A DNA stretch of 64,000 bases from an uncultured bacterium. GTDB lineage: Bacteria; Planctomycetota; Phycisphaerae; Phycisphaerales; UBA1924. The stretch lies in contig CAILKP010000087.1 of the NCBI GenBank assembly GCA_903834785.1, positions 1-64,000 of the forward strand, given 5' to 3'. The notes beneath the pieces were generated by a model, which saw nothing but the letters and a program-made list of their open reading frames with translations, was not told the origin of the DNA and did not search any database. Shown piece by piece: positions 15,926 to 24,110 of this stretch; position 1 is the first letter of the stretch; each line of letters begins with the position of its first letter. Position numbers and translations under genes: made by a program.

Positions 15926-17529
15926 CCGTGGCGGTGCTCCAGGGCGCGGCCCTCGAGGGTGAGTTTGAGGTGGGCCTCGATGTCGGCGAGTTCCTTCTCG
16001 TAGAAGAACGTGCCGCCGTCGAGCGGGACGAGCCGGTCGACGCGCGTCTCGGTCTCGTCGTACTGGGCCAGGAAGACGCGGTCCATCCAGGCCATGTTGC
16101 GGGCCTCGTTGAACTTCAGGGCCAGGGCCTTGCGGCCGCCGACGGTGACCTCGCCGAGGATCGAGACCTTGCCGGCGGAGGTGGTCATGGTGATGAAGCG
16201 AGAGGGGCGGCTCAGCGATCCGAGCGAGCGGTAGACGAGGTTGAAGATCTTCTCGATATCCGCCAGCGGGGCGGCGAAGTAGTGGTGCTCGCCGGTCGGC
16301 CGGGCGCAGTACATGGAGTGGAATCGCACCGCCAGCGTGGCCAGGATGTTGCCCAGATCGATCCAGTTCTGGGCCGAGCGGACGATGTCGGTCTTGCCCG
16401 AGTCGTCCTGGAACAGACTGATGTGGTTCATGATCGGGCTCTGGCTGCGGACGACCACGCCGTGAACCTGCAGGCGCCGAATGGCGGCGATGGTGCCGGG
16501 GTTGAGCACCTCGCGCGGGGTGGAGAAGTGGGCCATCCACGTGACCTGGATGCCGCTGGCGCGGAGGCGGTCGAACACGGCCAACATCTTCTCGTAGGCC
16601 TTGGTCAGCAGGAGTTCGGGCTGGTACGTCAGCACGCGGCTGGCGATGCGCACCGTGCGGATGTGCAGCAGCGCGGGGTCCTGCATGATGGGCTCGGCGT
16701 AGAGGCGGAAGCGTTCGGCGGACATGTACCCCGCATCGCCGCCGGTGATGAGCACATCGGTGATCTCGGTGTGGGCCCGCAGGTACTCGTGGACCTGGTC
16801 GACATCGTGCTGGACGAACATGTCGTCGTCCTGGCGGAGCTGGGCGTGGCGGAAGCAGTAGGTGCAGAAGGCAAAGCAGTCCTGCGTGGTCTTGTCGAAG
16901 ATCAGCGCGACCTGCGGGTACTTGTGCTGGCTGCCCTCGAGCACATCGAGCCCGCCGTCTTCACGCTCGATCCACGGCTTGTTGAGGAGCTGGCAGCCGT
17001 CATGCGGGCTGGTCTCGCGCTTGTACTGGTCGGCGACTTCGGAGCGGGCGGCCGGCGTGGCTGCCGCGGCGTACTGGGCGAGCACGGCCTTGGGCATCAT
17101 GCCCGGCTGGGGGAAGACCAGCTGATACATGGAGTCGGTGGCGTAGTGGTCCCAGTTGATGGCGTTGAGGATGTGGGCGGTGGCCTTGAAGCGGTAGACC
17201 TCGACGAAGAGCTCGCGCTCGGTCAGATCGGTGAGCTCGATGCCGCGGTCGCGGAGCACGGCGACGACTTCGCGGAAGCCGACGAGGCCCTCGTACGTCT
17301 TGCGGCCGGTGAAGACGGGCTCGCCGAGTTCGGCCAGACCGCTGTGCTGGGGGTACTGGGCGTGCAGGCGCGAGAGCAGGCCGACGGGCAGGAGTGACTC
17401 GCGCTCGATGATCTCGCGGATCTCCGGCGAGTAGCCCTGATGGTCCATTGCCGCGGCGACGCTGACGGGTGCAATGGAGGCGGGCGGGACGGACACGGCA
17501 CGTGCATGCTGGGAGCGGCTGGAGATCAT
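15922..17529 (-). CDS. kamA: Radical SAM 2,3-aminomutase of the KamA family, probably not lysine-specific
   Basis: KamA-type enzymes use a [4Fe-4S] cluster, SAM and PLP to move an alpha-amino group to the beta carbon. This 535-residue protein has the radical SAM cysteines Cys218, Cys222 and Cys225 (CFAFCTYC), the carboxylate-binding Arg (Arg227, equal to Arg134 of clostridial lysine 2,3-aminomutase), the SAM-binding ITGGDAG and the PLP Lys (Lys454 in SAGK). An ungapped alignment from VRFHSMYC to SAGK puts Arg410 and Thr447 where the lysine enzyme has Asp293 and Asp330, which bind the substrate epsilon-amine. That argues for an acidic substrate. It is about 120 residues longer than the clostridial enzyme, mostly N-terminal. 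The ATG at 17529 has GGAGG seven bases upstream. First gene of its operon. Confidence 0.88.
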   Translation of the reverse strand: MISSRSQHARAVSVPPASIAPVSVAAAMDHQGYSPEIREIIERESLLPVGLLSRLHAQYPQHSGLAELGEPVFTGRKTYEGLVGFREVVAVLRDRGIELTDLTERELFVEVYRFKATAHILNAINWDHYATDSMYQLVFPQPGMMPKAVLAQYAAAATPAARSEVADQYKRETSPHDGCQLLNKPWIEREDGGLDVLEGSQHKYPQVALIFDKTTQDCFAFCTYCFRHAQLRQDDDMFVQHDVDQVHEYLRAHTEITDVLITGGDAGYMSAERFRLYAEPIMQDPALLHIRTVRIASRVLTYQPELLLTKAYEKMLAVFDRLRASGIQVTWMAHFSTPREVLNPGTIAAIRRLQVHGVVVRSQSPIMNHISLFQDDSGKTDIVRSAQNWIDLGNILATLAVRFHSMYCARPTGEHHYFAAPLADIEKIFNLVYRSLGSLSRPSRFITMTTSAGKVSILGEVTVGGRKALALKFNEARNMAWMDRVFLAQYDETETRVDRLVPLDGGTFFYEKELADIEAHLKLTLEGRALEHRHG

Positions 17530-17596
17530 GGCGGGGCCTCCGAAAGGAGCGTTGCGGGAGGATGCGGCGATGGGCCGAGCATCGGACTTGTGGAGT

Positions 17597-17624
17597 AGTA
17601 TATCATCATTTAGAGGGTCTGCAA
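17597..17624 (-). promoter_or_regulatory. Putative sigma70-like promoter of the aminomutase operon
   Basis: On the minus strand TTGCAG (17624-17619) and TATACT (17602-17597) are separated by 16 bp in an AT-rich island. Transcription would begin near 17590, about 60 nt before the aminomutase start, which has its own GGAGG. Confidence 0.5.
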
Positions 17625-17962
17625 CCGTTTCATTGGGGCTGGCGAGGCAGCTGCAGACACCGCGATCGAAACAAAAATAAGATTGAGTCCGTATAATTGT
17701 CGTGATTATGTATCACAGCCGCCATGAACATCATTTTTGAGGAGGGATCCGATCACGGCCGGGGAACGCAGGCACTCGACGCCACGGACCGGCAGGTACG
17801 CAGAGCCGGCGAGAGACGTCGCCATGCGCTCCAAGATCCGGGAGGCAGAGCGGCCTGACAAAGAAAAACCGCCCGGGCGGGCGGTTGAGGAAGGGGCGGG
17901 CAAGAACGCGAGCGGTCTGCTGTTTGCTCAGTGCAACTGCGCGGCTGCGGGCAGTGGCAACC
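17625..17962. other. Intergenic region between the DUF2959 gene and the aminomutase promoter
   Basis: AT-richer than its surroundings near 17600-17730, with a plus-strand TATAAT (17692-17697) lacking a matching -35. It also holds the minus-strand terminator at 17862-17886. A 90-codon plus-strand frame (17737-18009) is Arg/Gly-rich, overlaps the DUF2959 gene and is not believable as a gene. Confidence 0.5.
17862..17886 (-). terminator. Intrinsic terminator of the DUF2959 lipoprotein gene
   Basis: On the minus strand AACCGCCC (17886-17879) pairs perfectly with GGGCGGTT (17874-17867) around a 4-base loop and runs into TTTC TT. It lies about 77 bp after the gene's stop. Confidence 0.75.
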
Positions 17963-18583
17963 TTAGTTCGCGCTCATCGAGAGGCCGAGTGCGCGGTACT
18001 TGGCCATGAGCTTGTTGAGTGCCGAGCGTGCCTCGACACCCGACTTGGTCGCACGGGCGATGGTCGGCTGAACCGAGGTGACCATGGCGGGCGTGAGGCT
18101 GGTGCCCAGGGCGGTCTGCAGGTCGCGGAGGTCGTTCATGTACGGTGTGAACTTGGTGCGCAGGTCCTGGAAGGAGGCGTCGACTTCGGCGAAATCCTTG
18201 CGGATCGCTTGGCGGCGCTGGGCGCTGGCGTTCTTGAGGTCTTCGTTGCTGATGGTGGCGATCTGCTGCTCCCACCACTTGAAGTAGGACTCGCTCTCGG
18301 CCTTCATGGCATCGGCCTCGCCGCGGACGCGCTTGGCATCGCTGGCCAGACGGTCGACGGCGGCGACGAACAGGTCGTAGCGCTGCTTGAGGTCACCCTG
18401 ACCGGCGGGCAGATCCGCCAGCGCGGCGGTGCAGGCGGCCAGCGACTTGTCGGCCTGCTCCAGCGTGTTCGCCACGGCGCTCAGACCGGCGGAGGCGGAC
18501 TCACCCTTGGAGTAGGGAGCCGAGGCGCAGCCACCGACGAAGGGGACCAGAGTCAGGACACCGAGCAGGAGAACGAATCGCAT
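17963..18583 (-). CDS. DUF2959 family lipoprotein
   Basis: A 206-residue protein with a lipoprotein signal: MRFVLLLGVLTLVPFVGGC, lipobox Cys at residue 19. The mature part is helical and resembles DUF2959 proteins, with the typical SESYFKWWEQQIATI and an Asp/Glu/Arg-rich coiled-coil look (LEQADKSLAACTAALADL, ASAQRRQAIRKDFAEVD). The molecular function of the family is not known to me; a periplasmic scaffold is a guess. The ATG at 18583 has AAGGA eight bases upstream and puts the signal at the very start. A strong terminator follows. Confidence 0.82.
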   Translation of the reverse strand: MRFVLLLGVLTLVPFVGGCASAPYSKGESASAGLSAVANTLEQADKSLAACTAALADLPAGQGDLKQRYDLFVAAVDRLASDAKRVRGEADAMKAESESYFKWWEQQIATISNEDLKNASAQRRQAIRKDFAEVDASFQDLRTKFTPYMNDLRDLQTALGTSLTPAMVTSVQPTIARATKSGVEARSALNKLMAKYRALGLSMSAN

Positions 18584-18749
18584 GAGAGCATTCCTTGGAT
18601 CAGATGGTTTTGTCGAAGCGGACACCACACGGCCCGCCGCGTGCAAACGCCGTCGCAATGGCGTGCCTGAGAGCGTAGGCGTTCGAGCAGCAGATCTTCG
18701 CTGTGGCTGACGCGGTCGCCGGGGCCGCTGTGTCAGCACGCGCTGCAGC

Positions 18750-18783
18750 ACAACCCCTGGGTCCAAAGCGACCCAAGGGTTGT
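18750..18783 (-). terminator. Terminator-like hairpin after the glycine-rich protein gene
   Basis: ACAACCCCTGGGT (18750-18762) pairs with ACCCAAGGGTTGT (18771-18783) across an 8-base loop with a single mismatch. It has no T-tract. It sits about 70 bp after the stop of the minus-strand gene ending at 18851. Confidence 0.5.
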
Positions 18784-18850
18784 GGCACGGGGCACAAGGC
18801 GGCCAGTGAAGTCTCGTGTGAAGACGGCTGCGTGGTTGTGTGGATTGAGA

Positions 18851-21151
18851 TCAGCTGCCGGCACGAGGGTCGGGAGCCATGAGTTGGCCCTCTTGCGGCA
18901 CGCCCGGGTTGCCCGGCCTGCCGGTGGGTTGCCCGCCGGGGCCGCTGCCGGCACCGCCGGCTCCGCCCAGACCCCCTGGTGCACCGCTCGCACCGCGTCC
19001 GCCGTCACCACCGTTGCCACCCGGCCGATAGGGCACATTGAGCCGATCTCGAGGGGCTGAACCGCCAGCACCACCTGCACCGCCACCACCACCCGCTTCC
19101 CCACGCCCGCCGTCGCCTCCGCGGCCGCCATCGCCCGCTCTGCCCGAGATGGCAGGGAACCCACCCGACGGCCCCGCGGCACCACCGGCACCACCCGGTC
19201 CACCGAGCCCGCCGGAGACCCCACCAGACGCACCGTCGCCGCCGACACCGCCGTTGCCGCCATCGCCGCCAGCACCAGGGGTCGTGTCAGATTGACCGCC
19301 TCGACCGCCGATCCCGCCCGGTCCGCCAGCACCACCATGCAACTGTGCCTCACGCCGGATGCCATCACCACCCGCGCCTCCGTCGCCACCGCGGCCGCCG
19401 CTGCCCTCTCCGGCCCCTCCACCACCAGCACCCCCGGGGCCTCCGGCTCCACCGCCGCCACCACCCCTTCCACCAGTGCCGCCGCTCCCACCGCTGCGGT
19501 TACTGCCCGCTGGCGCGTTGCCACCTGTTCCGCCAGCTCCACCTGACCGACTGCCGCCACCATCACCGCCGTGACCTCCGTCTCCCGGGGAGTGGACGCC
19601 CAGACCATCGCCGCCCTTTCCGCCGTCGCCGCCCGGACCACCCTCGCCGAACCAGGTGGCTGCCTGTCCTCCGTTACCGCCCGGCCCGCCTCTGCCACCG
19701 CCCACACCGCCATCGCCACCGTGTCCGCCACGGCCGGTGCCAGCACCAGCACCACCGACGCCGCCGTCACCACCTTCGCGCTGGTCATTTCCCGCACCTC
19801 CTCTGCCACCCGCACCGCCATGGCCGTTGCCGATCGCGGCTCCGCCCGCACCGCCGCGCCCGGCTCGCGACGCATCGCTCGCGGGGGCACCGTTTCCGCC
19901 GGGACCGCCATTGTCACGACTGGGCGGCTGTCCGAAGCCTCCGCCTTCACCGCTCTCGGAGAACAGCGCCCTGAACTCATTCGCTGGCCAGCCCGGCTTG
20001 CCGTCGGGAGAATCGCGGTTCCCAGGGGCATTGCCATCACACCCATAGCAGCCTGGGTTGAACTGCTTGTGGTACTGATTCCAGCACTCGGGGTGCGCAC
20101 CCCACGCCGCGTGGTCGGGCAAAGTGCAGCCGTAGCTCTCAACCGCCAGCGCCGCGAACATCGGTGCGGTACGGATCGCCTCGTAGGCCCTGGTAAACTG
20201 CAGCATGATCCGCGCCCGCCGCAGGTTGCCCTGATCGGCGGTACGTGACTGGTACGTCGGCACCCCGTCGGGGATCAGCATCACCGCGTGGAGCTCACCT
20301 TGGCGATTCTTCGCCGTGCCCACGATCTCACCATACCGATTTATGTCCTTGGCGCTGGTGATCGTCCACTCCGACCCGGCAACCAGCAGGGTCGAGAGCA
20401 CCACCGGCTGGCCGTCACGCCACAGCACACCGGCCGTGGTGCTTGCAAACCGGTCGGCGATTCCGGTGTAGGGCCATGGTGCCATGTAGTGCCGATCGCC
20501 AGCGAATGCTGAGCCGACGATGATGCCCTCTTCGTTGATCCCATCGGCACGGGCGCTGATGTAGCCCGTGGGTGTTGGCAGCGCTTCGGGGCCGGCGTCA
20601 CGCCACACCGTCGCGGCGTACGGCGCGGGCACGTCCCGCGCTGGTGCAGGCAGTTCGCAGACGCCCACGATCACGCCGGCCTCATTGATGCCAAAGGCCT
20701 TGCTGGTGCCACCCGCCGTCAGCGACCCAAGATCAACCGGCTCACCGCCGCTCCACTTCGATGCGCGGCGCCGGCCCGGAACCCCGTTCCGCTCCGAGAA
20801 ACTGTCCGAGCCCACCCACACCCGAGATGTGTTCACGCCGCTGCTGCCCAGGTGCGGCGATGGCACCGGACCCAGTTCGCTCACACCAGCGTTGCGTCCG
20901 GCCTCACCGACCGGCAGATACACCCAGCCGGAGGTCAGGGTCGGCCCGCCGGCAAAGCGGATCCCCGCCACCTGCCCCAGATCGTTGATCTTGAGCGGAA
21001 TCGGCCCGCTCGCGTCGTACCCCGGCGTGATCAGACCGAGGTCCACGACCCGCAGCGTGCCCGCCGATCCGGCCTCAACCCCACCCAGTGCCGCCCCGCC
21101 GGCAAGCGAGCAGATCGCGACCACCGCCGTTCCCAGTTGCCACCACTTCAT
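18851..21151 (-). CDS. Secreted HAF-repeat protein with a long glycine-rich (PGRS-like) tail
   Basis: The 766-residue product begins with a signal peptide (WQLGTAVVAICSLAGGAALGG). Residues about 30-300 contain HAF-type repeats (ASKWSGGEPVDLGSL, AFGINEAGVIVGVC, ADGINEEGIIVGSA, DINRYGEIVGTA), as in extracellular beta-propeller-like proteins. Residues about 300-400 form a linker with Cys in CTLPDH, PECWNQY and GCYGCDGN. From about 401 to 750 the chain is almost entirely GG-x-GG repeats, like mycobacterial PE_PGRS tails or polyglycine II proteins. The ATG at 21151 has GGAGG five bases upstream and is preferred over the ATG at 21166. Codons vary at wobble positions, so this is not a simple DNA minisatellite. 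Function unknown; surface location is inferred. Confidence 0.85.
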   Translation of the reverse strand: MKWWQLGTAVVAICSLAGGAALGGVEAGSAGTLRVVDLGLITPGYDASGPIPLKINDLGQVAGIRFAGGPTLTSGWVYLPVGEAGRNAGVSELGPVPSPHLGSSGVNTSRVWVGSDSFSERNGVPGRRRASKWSGGEPVDLGSLTAGGTSKAFGINEAGVIVGVCELPAPARDVPAPYAATVWRDAGPEALPTPTGYISARADGINEEGIIVGSAFAGDRHYMAPWPYTGIADRFASTTAGVLWRDGQPVVLSTLLVAGSEWTITSAKDINRYGEIVGTAKNRQGELHAVMLIPDGVPTYQSRTADQGNLRRARIMLQFTRAYEAIRTAPMFAALAVESYGCTLPDHAAWGAHPECWNQYHKQFNPGCYGCDGNAPGNRDSPDGKPGWPANEFRALFSESGEGGGFGQPPSRDNGGPGGNGAPASDASRAGRGGAGGAAIGNGHGGAGGRGGAGNDQREGGDGGVGGAGAGTGRGGHGGDGGVGGGRGGPGGNGGQAATWFGEGGPGGDGGKGGDGLGVHSPGDGGHGGDGGGSRSGGAGGTGGNAPAGSNRSGGSGGTGGRGGGGGGAGGPGGAGGGGAGEGSGGRGGDGGAGGDGIRREAQLHGGAGGPGGIGGRGGQSDTTPGAGGDGGNGGVGGDGASGGVSGGLGGPGGAGGAAGPSGGFPAISGRAGDGGRGGDGGRGEAGGGGGAGGAGGSAPRDRLNVPYRPGGNGGDGGRGASGAPGGLGGAGGAGSGPGGQPTGRPGNPGVPQEGQLMAPDPRAGS

Positions 21152-21331
21152 GTCGACCTCCATCACACCGATTGACCCACACCGATAGACCTGTCATGGT
21201 CCGTGCCGACGGACGGGGAATGCTACCCCCAGCGGTCCGGCCAAGGCAGCACGACGGCGGGCTGGGCGAACCCCGCACCCGCCAGCATGCCAGAAGCTAC
21301 GAACTGCCACATTGCACCCTGCGGCCGGCAG

Positions 21332-22012
21332 CTACCGCTTCTTGCCAAACACAATCAGCTCGTGGGGGTACCACAGGCGGTGCATGTCCATGAAGGCCAG
21401 CTTCTCGAGCCCGGCTGCCTCGCCCCAGGTGATCACGTCCTCGGCCCGGGCGTAGTGGATCCACTGGCGGGCCATGATCAGGTCGTGCAGGCGGTTCATG
21501 GTCGCTTTGATGCGGTGGCCCTCGTCGATGTCCTTATAGATAAGGATGCCGCCGGGTTTGAGGTGGCTGGCGGCCTGGGTGATCACATCGCGCTGCTGGC
21601 TGACGGGGACGTGGTGCATCACATCAATGATCGTGACGGTGTCGAAGGTGCCTTGGGGCCAGCCCTCGGCCACGGCGCGGTGCTGGAACTCCAGCACGGG
21701 GGCGGGGGCGTCGCCCGCCGGACGAATGTTGGCCTGCATCGCCCTGGCCGCTGCAATGGCCATGGGGCTGGAATCAAACCCCAGGCCGGAGCGGATGAGG
21801 CCGAACTTGGCGCACAGGCCGAGCCACAGTCCGCCGCCGCAGCCGACATCGAGCATGGTGCCGCCGGGTTGCACGAGAGGCAGGAGCAGGTCAAACGGGC
21901 ACAGATAGGGCCGGTAGATCTGCATCAGCCGCAGCACGGGGGGCACGCCGGCACCAGCCGGGTACAGCTCAGCAACATGGCGGGAGAGTGCCGAGGGGCT
22001 GGGCACGCTCAT
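21332..22012 (-). CDS. Class I SAM-dependent methyltransferase
   Basis: A 226-residue methyltransferase with motif I TMLDVGCGGGLWLG (SAM-binding glycines), an acidic residue after beta2 (GLGFDSSPMAI) and motif IV-like FDTVTIIDVMHHV. The pattern DVMHHVPVSQQRDVI followed by LKPGGILIYKD is typical of small-molecule or lipid-modifying methyltransferases. The substrate is unknown. It is divergent from the UbiA-type gene 290 bp away, and both may serve a lipid-linked product, but that is only context. Neither the ATG at 22012 nor the GTG at 22048 has a clear SD; I prefer the ATG. Confidence 0.8.
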   Translation of the reverse strand: MSVPSPSALSRHVAELYPAGAGVPPVLRLMQIYRPYLCPFDLLLPLVQPGGTMLDVGCGGGLWLGLCAKFGLIRSGLGFDSSPMAIAAARAMQANIRPAGDAPAPVLEFQHRAVAEGWPQGTFDTVTIIDVMHHVPVSQQRDVITQAASHLKPGGILIYKDIDEGHRIKATMNRLHDLIMARQWIHYARAEDVITWGEAAGLEKLAFMDMHRLWYPHELIVFGKKR

Positions 22013-22301
22013 TGGCGACGGTTCGGATTGTCTTGAGGCGTGTGGCACGGGCGGTTTTTGCGCTCTTTCTTGGCGGGGTGGCGGTCAGGATCGGCGGTCT
22101 GGATTTGCCGTCAGGGTTCGCGGCCGGTTCAGCCCCGGCACCGGCGTGCCGATGGCGGAACCAGCCCCGGGCGGCACTGGTTGCAGGCTCATCGGATGCT
22201 GGGGCCGTACGCTGAGGGACCTGCCGCCGGTTTTCCTCGTTCGCTGGCGCGGCGGACAAGGTTCGCCGGAGCGGATCAATCGGCGTTTGACTGAAGCAGA
22301 C

Positions 22302-23321
22302 ATGACACCGGCCGGAGCAAAGCCCGAGACAGACGCCAGCAACCCGGGCCAGCACCCGCCGGCACGGGGTGCCGCCGCGATGTTCAAGCTGCTGCGCCCG
22401 CACCAGTGGGTGAAAGGTGCGTTCGTGGTCGTGGGGCCGTTCTACGGCGGGGTGATCGGGCAGGCCGGGGTTGCCGCGGCGGTGGCGTGCACGCTGGTGG
22501 CGTTCTCGCTGGCGTCGAGTTTCAGTTACATCATCAACGATCTGGCGGATGTTGAGGCCGACCGGCAGCACCCCCGCAAGCGGCGCCGGCCGATTGCCAG
22601 CGGGGCGGTTTCGGTGTCGCAGGCCTACGGCCTTGCCGCGGCGTGCCTGCTGGGGTGCGTGCTGGCGTGCGTCGGCGTTGGCCTGCTGCCTTCACTGACT
22701 GGCGGCAGCGGGGGAGGGGCCGGCGCGGGCGCCATCAACTGGGTGCCCGCCGCCTGGGCGGCGGCAGCGGTGCTGGCGTATCTGATCAACACGGCGGCGT
22801 ACTCGGCAGTCCTCAAGCACCGGCCGATCATGGATGTGATGTCGCTGGCGATGGGCTTTGTCCTTCGCGTGCTGGGCGGCTGTGCCGCGGCGGCGGTGGC
22901 GCCGTCGACCTTCCTGCTCAACTGCACGCTGTTCCTGGCGATGTACCTGGCCTTTGGCAAGCGCCTGGGCGAGCGGCGGACGATGGTGACGGCCGAGGAT
23001 GCGACCAAGGTGCGTGCCGTGCAGGCGCGGTACACCAGCGACCTGCTGCGGATGCTGGTGGTGGTCACCGCCGTGGCCCTGCTGGTGGCCTACACCGAAT
23101 ACGTGCAGGCGATGGCCGAGAAGTACACCGTCGGCTTCAACCTCCTCTGGCTGACTGTGCTGCCGGCGGTGTATGCCATGCTGCGGTCGATCATGCTGCT
23201 GGAGCAGGGCAAGTACGACGACCCGACCGAGCTGGCGGTGCGGGATCGGCCGTTTCAGTTTGCCGCGGCGCTGTTTGTGCTGCTGACCGGTGCGGTGATG
23301 TGGTACGTTCAGTTGCGGTGA
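22302..23321 (+). CDS. UbiA-family prenyltransferase, decaprenyl-phosphate phosphoribosyltransferase-like
   Basis: An integral membrane prenyltransferase of the UbiA superfamily, 339 residues with about eight or nine hydrophobic helices. The first Asp-rich motif is NDLADVEADRQHPRKRRRP and the second lies around YSAVLKHRPIMDVM. LLRPHQWVKG at the start and HPRKRRRPIASG are typical of decaprenyl-phosphate phosphoribosyltransferase (Rv3806c-like) proteins, which attach phosphoribose to a polyprenyl phosphate. Such products feed sugar donors for envelope glycans; here that is inferred from family only. A Gly/Ala-rich loop (TGGSGGGAGAGA) separates helices near residue 140. Starts at 22302 or 22380 are both possible. 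Confidence 0.82.
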   Translation: MTPAGAKPETDASNPGQHPPARGAAAMFKLLRPHQWVKGAFVVVGPFYGGVIGQAGVAAAVACTLVAFSLASSFSYIINDLADVEADRQHPRKRRRPIASGAVSVSQAYGLAAACLLGCVLACVGVGLLPSLTGGSGGGAGAGAINWVPAAWAAAAVLAYLINTAAYSAVLKHRPIMDVMSLAMGFVLRVLGGCAAAAVAPSTFLLNCTLFLAMYLAFGKRLGERRTMVTAEDATKVRAVQARYTSDLLRMLVVVTAVALLVAYTEYVQAMAEKYTVGFNLLWLTVLPAVYAMLRSIMLLEQGKYDDPTELAVRDRPFQFAAALFVLLTGAVMWYVQLR

Positions 23322-23390
23322 AGCACTAAGCACGTAAGTGCGGGAAAACCACCAGAATCACAGCGGGCCTGCGGCTGGTACACTTCCTGC

Positions 23391-24110
23391 GTGGCTGACA
23401 TCGTCATCATCACACCCCTCGGGCATGAGGCATCGGCGCTGCGCAAAGTGCTGTCGCGGCATGGTCTCACTGCGCACATCAGCGGGCCAGGGCCGGAGGC
23501 CATCAAGAAGGCCACACTCAGGTTCATCGGCGGTGCGGCCGGCGAGGTGCCGCGGCTGATGATTCTGGCGGGTCTGGCCGGCGGGCTGAAGCCGGCCCAG
23601 ACGCTGCCGCGGTGCGGCTGGGGAACGACGATTGTCGATGCCACCGGGAACCCCGTGCGCGGCCGGGCCAAGTCGCTGGTCGGCTGCTCGTGGCCGGCCC
23701 TTCGCATCACATCCATCGCCGAGCCGATCTGTTTCCCTGATGGCAAGCGCGATCTGGCCGCCGCGACGGATGCGGATTACGGCGATACCGAGTCGTTCTG
23801 GTTCGCCCAGACTTGTGCGGACAATGACGTGCCGTGGGCTGTCATTCGCGCTGTGTCCGACGATGTTGATGAGATCCTGCCCCCCGCGGTGCTGAAGTGG
23901 ACCACGCCCGACGGGAAGACCGACCCGGCGCGGGTGATCAAGGACATGCTCCGGCACCCGTCGCTGATCGGCAAGGCGATGCGGCTGGGGTCCAAGAGCA
24001 AGCACGCCATGGGGCTGATCGCAGCGGAGCTGGACAAGGTGCTGCCGCATGTTGTCGGCAAGCGGTCCGGTGCTGGCAGCGGCGGGGCAACCGCGGGCAA
24101 ACGACCGTGA
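23391..24110 (+). CDS. Nucleoside phosphorylase-family protein, HpnG-like
   Basis: A 239-residue protein of the phosphorylase/MTA-SAH nucleosidase superfamily. The N-terminus MADIVIITPLGHEASAL and the loop ILAGLAGGLKP fit this fold. The C-terminal half, ADYGDTESFWFAQ, then IRAVSDDVDEILPPAVL and DGKTDPARVIKDML, resembles the hopanoid-associated phosphorylase HpnG, which removes adenine from adenosylhopane. The usual active-site MES is TES here. No other hopanoid genes are in the window, so another nucleoside substrate is possible. Start is GTG at 23391. The stop overlaps the nadD GTG by 4 nt (GTGA), so the two genes are coupled. Confidence 0.65.
   Translation: MADIVIITPLGHEASALRKVLSRHGLTAHISGPGPEAIKKATLRFIGGAAGEVPRLMILAGLAGGLKPAQTLPRCGWGTTIVDATGNPVRGRAKSLVGCSWPALRITSIAEPICFPDGKRDLAAATDADYGDTESFWFAQTCADNDVPWAVIRAVSDDVDEILPPAVLKWTTPDGKTDPARVIKDMLRHPSLIGKAMRLGSKSKHAMGLIAAELDKVLPHVVGKRSGAGSGGATAGKRP

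Larger units (their letters stand above)
11956..17529 (-). other. Five-gene operon: aminomutase, CoA-transferase A and B, aminotransferase, thiolase
   Basis: Five genes read in the same direction with junctions of -4, -4, +2 and +27 bp, so they are surely co-transcribed and largely translationally coupled. A sigma70-like promoter precedes the first gene (17597-17624). The order of chemistry that fits is 2,3-amino shift, transamination of the beta-amino acid, CoA activation of the beta-keto acid, and thiolysis. The aminotransferase resembles the beta-phenylalanine aminotransferase branch near glutamate-1-semialdehyde aminomutase. The pathway and its substrate are inference; the operon and the families are read from sequence. 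Confidence 0.85.

Noticed and set aside
17737-18009. 90-codon plus-strand frame
   Set aside because: Runs over the DUF2959 gene and its terminator, and its composition is that of a shadow frame.
18851-20250. Long Arg/Pro/Thr-rich frames on the other strand of the glycine-rich region
   Set aside because: They mirror the GGN codons of the real protein; no signal or family feature.
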